The translations under genes were made by a program, and so were the position numbers. The notes beneath the pieces were generated by a model. The model did not search any database and was not told where the DNA came from. It saw only the letters and a list, made by a program, of their open reading frames with translations. Below, one piece after another: positions 30,836 through 34,287 of a DNA stretch of 34,287 bases. The stretch spans positions 1 through 34,287 of the forward strand of contig NZ_MLCO01000221.1 in the NCBI RefSeq assembly GCF_001982615.1. Reading direction: 5' to 3'. This stretch comes from Teichococcus deserti. Its GTDB lineage: Bacteria; Pseudomonadota; Alphaproteobacteria; Acetobacterales; Acetobacteraceae. Position 1 is the stretch's first letter, and each line of letters starts with the position of its first letter.

Positions 30836-30889
30836 CAGGACAGAAAGAAGATGGGGGTCCGGGGGAATTCCTTCCCCCGGCCTTTTTTT
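30836..30889 (+). repeat. Dispersed palindromic repeat, copy 4 (strong terminator)
   Basis: The arms CCGGGGGAA (30859-30867) and TTCCCCCGG (30872-30880) enclose TTCC, followed by CC and seven T residues. GGACAGAAAGAAGATGGGGGT precedes it directly after the stop of the PNPOx-like gene. The T-run overlaps the stop codon of the convergent hbd gene (30888-30890). The third stem pair is G-C where other copies have A-T, a compensated change that keeps pairing. It looks like an efficient plus-strand intrinsic terminator. Confidence 0.88.
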
Positions 30890-31772
30890 ATCGTGTCGGC
30901 TTCGGCGGCGTCTGCGAGTAGTCGTAGAACCCCTTGCCGGTCTTCCGCCCCAGCCACCCGGCCTCGACGTATTTCACGAGGAGCGGGGAGGGGCGGTACT
31001 TGCTGTCCCCCATGCCCTCGTGCAGCACGCGCATGATGGCCAGGCAGGTATCCAGCCCGATGAAGTCGCCGAGCTCGAGCGGCCCCATCGGGTGGTTGGC
31101 GCCGAGCTTCAGGGCGGCGTCGATCGAGCGGACGTCGCCCACGCCTTCCTGCAGCGACTGCACCGCCTCGTTGATCATCGGCACCAGGATGCGGTTGACG
31201 ATGAAGGCGGGGTAGTCCTGGGCGACCGCGGTGGTCTTGCCCAGCGTCTCCGCCAGGGCTGCGACGGCCGCGAAGGTCGCGTCCGAGGTCGCGATGCCGC
31301 GGATGATCTCGACCAGCTTCATGACCGGGACCGGGTTCATGAAGTGCATGCCGATGAAGCGTTCCGGCCGGTCGGTCGCCGCCGCCAGCCGGGTGATCGG
31401 GATCGAGGAGGTGTTGGAGGCCAGGATCGCTTCCGGCTTCAGCACCGCGCAGACATCCTTGAAGATGGCCAGCTTCACCGCCTCGCGCTCGGTCGCGGCC
31501 TCGATGACGATGTCGCAACCGGCGAGCAGCGCCATCCCGGTGCCGGTCTGGATGCTGGCCAGCGCCGCATCGCGGGCCTCGGCCGTCAGCCCGCCTTTCG
31601 ACACCTGGCGGTCCATGTTCTTGGCCATGGTCGCCAGGGCCTTGGGCAGGGCCTCCGGATTGGTGTCCACCAGCGCGACGGACAGCCCGGCCAGCGCCGC
31701 CACATGGGCGATGCCGTTGCCCATCTGGCCGGCGCCGATGACGCCGACCGCCTTGATCTCCGCCGCGCTCAT
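30888..31772 (-). CDS. hbd: 3-hydroxybutyryl-CoA dehydrogenase
   Basis: NAD(P)-dependent enzyme of 294 residues that interconverts 3-hydroxybutyryl-CoA and acetoacetyl-CoA. The Rossmann motif is [29 protein letters not shown]. Catalytic His and Glu lie in [21 protein letters not shown] and the catalytic Ser/Asn in [10 protein letters not shown] and [12 protein letters not shown]. The C-terminal domain contains [29 protein letters not shown] and ends [11 protein letters not shown]. It is the last gene of etfB-etfA-hbd, 4 bp after etfA. This synteny is common in alphaproteobacteria and links hydroxyacyl-CoA oxidation or PHB metabolism to ETF. Confidence 0.95.
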   Translation of the reverse strand: MSAAEIKAVGVIGAGQMGNGIAHVAALAGLSVALVDTNPEALPKALATMAKNMDRQVSKGGLTAEARDAALASIQTGTGMALLAGCDIVIEAATEREAVKLAIFKDVCAVLKPEAILASNTSSIPITRLAAATDRPERFIGMHFMNPVPVMKLVEIIRGIATSDATFAAVAALAETLGKTTAVAQDYPAFIVNRILVPMINEAVQSLQEGVGDVRSIDAALKLGANHPMGPLELGDFIGLDTCLAIMRVLHEGMGDSKYRPSPLLVKYVEAGWLGRKTGKGFYDYSQTPPKPTR

Positions 31773-31776
31773 GGGG

Positions 31777-32700
31777 TCAGCCCAGCTCCGCTTCCAGCTC
31801 GGGGATCAGCTTGAACAGGTCGCCCACCAGGCCGTAATCGGCGACCTGGAAGATCGGCGCCTCCTCGTCCTTGTTGATGGCGACGATGACCTTGCTGTCC
31901 TTCATGCCGGCCAGGTGCTGGATGGCCCCCGAGATGCCGACCGCGATGTAGAGCTCGGGCGCGACGATCTTGCCGGTCTGGCCGACCTGGTGGTCGTTGG
32001 GCGCGTAGCCGGCATCGACCGCGGCGCGCGAGGCGCCGATGGCCGCGCCGAGCTTGTCCGCCACCTTGTCCAGGATGGCGAAGTTTTCCGCCGAGCCCAT
32101 GGCGCGGCCGCCGGAGATGACGACGCGGGCGGCGGTCAGCTCGGGGCGCTCGGACTTGGCGATCTCGGCGCCGACGAAGCTCGACAGGCCGGGATCGGCG
32201 GCGGCGGGCGCAGCCTCGACGGCGGCGCTGCCGCCCTCGGCCGCGACCGGGTCGAAGGAGGCGGCGCGGATGGTCGCCACCTTCTTCGGGTCGGAGGACT
32301 TCACGGTGGCCAGCGCGTTGCCGGCATAGATGAAGCGCTTGAAGGTGTCGGCATCGACGACGCCGGCGACGTCGGTGATGATCTGCACGTCCAGCAGCGC
32401 GGCGGCGCGCGGCAGGATGTTCTTGCCCTGGGCGCTGCCCGGAGCCAGCAGGTGGGTGTAGCCGGGGGCCAGCGCCACCAGCAGGGCGGCGGCGGGCTCG
32501 GCGAGCGCCTGGGCGAAGGCGGCGCCGTCGGCCTGGATCACCTTGGCGACGCCATCCAGCTTGGCGGCGGCAGCGGCAGCCGCGGCGTCGCCCAGCACCA
32601 GGACATGCACCTCGGCGTCGATCTGGCGGGCGGCGGCGACGGCGCTGCGGGTCGGCTGGCTGACGGTCGCGCCCTGGTCGGCGAGAACGAGAACGGCCAT
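31777..32700 (-). CDS. etfA: Electron transfer flavoprotein subunit alpha
   Basis: A 307-residue FAD-carrying subunit that takes electrons from acyl-CoA dehydrogenases to ETF:ubiquinone oxidoreductase. The N-terminal domain begins [24 protein letters not shown]. The FAD domain is at [105 protein letters not shown], the full family signature. It starts 2 bp after the etfB stop, so the two subunits are translated together. Confidence 0.97.
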   Translation of the reverse strand: MAVLVLADQGATVSQPTRSAVAAARQIDAEVHVLVLGDAAAAAAAAKLDGVAKVIQADGAAFAQALAEPAAALLVALAPGYTHLLAPGSAQGKNILPRAAALLDVQIITDVAGVVDADTFKRFIYAGNALATVKSSDPKKVATIRAASFDPVAAEGGSAAVEAAPAAADPGLSSFVGAEIAKSERPELTAARVVISGGRAMGSAENFAILDKVADKLGAAIGASRAAVDAGYAPNDHQVGQTGKIVAPELYIAVGISGAIQHLAGMKDSKVIVAINKDEEAPIFQVADYGLVGDLFKLIPELEAELG

Positions 32701-32702
32701 GG

Positions 32703-33449
<747 letters not shown>

Positions 33450-33625
33450 CGCCGGGCCGTGTCCTGCTTTCTGGGTTTCTGCTGGCGCCCGTCCCCGCCC
33501 GGGCAAGCCGGGCATGGCAGGGCGCCGACCCCCTCCCCGGGGGCCTTTGTGGCGTTGCAGCAGGAAGCCTAGGCGGCTGGCCCGGCCGAGGCAAGGTGAC
33601 CCTGGCTTAACCCCCAGGCGACCGC

Positions 33626-33820
33626 CTAGCCGCGCATGGCCAGCATCAGCAGCACGAAGAGCCCGATGGACAGGCCCTGCAGGGTGACCCGCAGCCGCAT
33701 CAGCCTGTTGGAGCGCCGCGGGTCGCCATTCTCCCGCACCAGGCCGAGCATGCCGGCGAACATCACCCCCAGGGTGGCCAGCATGGAGATGATCAGCAGG
33801 ATGGTGAGGGCGGTGACCAT
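33626..33820 (-). CDS. HIG1-like twin transmembrane protein
   Basis: A 64-residue protein with two membrane spans (about residues 3-25 and 42-62) around a short basic loop containing [21 protein letters not shown]. This pattern matches the small HIG1_N or twin-transmembrane proteins of alphaproteobacteria, whose mitochondrial relatives bind respiratory supercomplexes. Its place upstream of etfBA is a recurring alphaproteobacterial arrangement and suggests a respiratory-membrane role (inference). No clear SD is seen at ATG 33820. Confidence 0.85.
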   Translation of the reverse strand: MVTALTILLIISMLATLGVMFAGMLGLVRENGDPRRSNRLMRLRVTLQGLSIGLFVLLMLAMRG

Positions 33821-33961
33821 GTCTGTCAGTTAGCACCGTTTCGGGTCCGGGCAAGTGCGGCATGGCGGTATCGGAATGCGCTAGCGCCGCGAATGACACA
33901 GGTTTCATCCCCGGCAGCGCGGGCTGGTCCTTGCGTGCTGCGCTGCAAGGCTTGACCGCGG

Positions 33962-34287
33962 ATGGCGCTTCGGCTTCCGGTGCGCGCCATGCGCCACCTG
34001 CCGACCCTGCTCCTGGCTTTCTTCCTCACGCTGCCGGGCCTCGCCCCGGGCGTCTTCATCCCGGGCGCCTTCATCCCAAGCGCCCTGGCCCAGGCCCCCG
34101 CCGCCGCGCCACCGGCGGCGGCCGTGCCGGCCAGCGAGGCGCAGCGGCTGCTGGGCCTGCTGCGCGACGACGCCCGCCGCGCCGAGCTGCTGCGCATCCT
34201 GGAGGCGCTGGCCGCCGCCGAGCGGCAGCGCCCGGCCGCCGCCGCGCCCGCCCCGGCGCCGCCGGCGCAGGGGGCGCCCGCCCAAAC
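33962..34287 (+). CDS. Secreted or membrane protein, N-terminal fragment (possible mechanosensitive channel of MscS type)
   Basis: An open frame that runs off the right edge after 108 codons. The N-terminus has a signal peptide ([23 protein letters not shown]...ALAQA) when started at ATG 33989; ATG 33962 adds nine residues. Near residue 30 the text [12 protein letters not shown] is a short tandem repeat. The mature part [30 protein letters not shown] resembles the start of large MscS-family channels in this group, but the diagnostic membrane region is outside the window. The following segment is Pro/Ala-rich. Divergent from the HIG1-like gene. Confidence 0.5.
   Translation, partial: MALRLPVRAMRHLPTLLLAFFLTLPGLAPGVFIPGAFIPSALAQAPAAAPPAAAVPASEAQRLLGLLRDDARRAELLRILEALAAAERQRPAAAAPAPAPPAQGAPAQ

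Noticed and set aside
33530-33546. C-run followed by G-run between etfB and the HIG1-like gene as a possible terminator
   Set aside because: The pairing is an almost loop-less CCCC/GGGG with only a short T-tract on one side; not enough to support a call.

Overview
The window is about 34 kb of very GC-rich DNA with dense, mostly short-gapped genes, SD-type starts, ATGA/GTGA overlaps and GC-biased third positions. The gene content points to an alphaproteobacterium of the Rhodospirillales, most like the Acetobacteraceae/Roseomonas group: a HIG1-type twin-transmembrane gene followed by etfB-etfA-hbd, tsaE-amgK-murU, fused TAXI-TRAP permease, and Tat-like signals on substrate-binding proteins. The taxonomic call is inference. 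Nearly everything looks chromosomal. I see no integrase, transposase, phage gene, plasmid gene or CRISPR array.

Layout. 1-3.6 kb: truncated accD (left edge), a DUF486-type membrane protein, a zinc-ribbon protein, proline iminopeptidase and tRNA-Arg(CCT). 3.6-4.1 kb: a gene-free, AT-richer stretch. 4.1-7.4 kb: a glycine betaine/proline-type ABC importer operon (ATPase with CBS domains, permease, binding protein). 7.4-8.7 kb: an orphan cheR-cheY pair on the minus strand. 8.9-10.4 kb: a secreted RTX protein built from about three repeated modules, divergent from a 653-residue protein I do not recognise, which is followed by a DUF2272 lipoprotein and an Old Yellow Enzyme. 14.8-16.5 kb: arfB ribosome rescue factor, AraC regulator and DUF2000 protein. 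16.6-20.2 kb: anchored nuclease and mtgA transglycosylase, meeting murU-amgK-tsaE head-on (cell-wall synthesis and MurNAc recycling). 20.3-24.8 kb: TrxR-like ferredoxin-NADP reductase, GST, VOC protein, FkbM methyltransferase and a WecA-like glycosyl-1-phosphate transferase. 24.8-28.5 kb: YjbF-like lipoprotein and a TAXI-TRAP importer. 28.6-34.3 kb: CBS-BON protein with a perfect FNR-type box upstream, a crotonase lacking both catalytic glutamates, a PNPOx-like stress protein, hbd-etfA-etfB, the HIG1-like protein and a truncated envelope protein at the right edge.

The most notable non-genic structure is a dispersed palindromic repeat of about 44 bp found four times (near 1.6, 14.6, 25.4 and 30.9 kb). 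Each copy lies just after a stop codon and has a conserved 9-bp stem, a TTCC/GGAA tetraloop and T-rich flanks, so it looks like a mobile or amplified family serving as (bi)directional terminators. I find no convincing new defence or mobile system; the best candidates for undescribed biology are that repeat family, the RTX/653-residue/DUF2272 neighbourhood and the FNR box on the CBS-BON gene.
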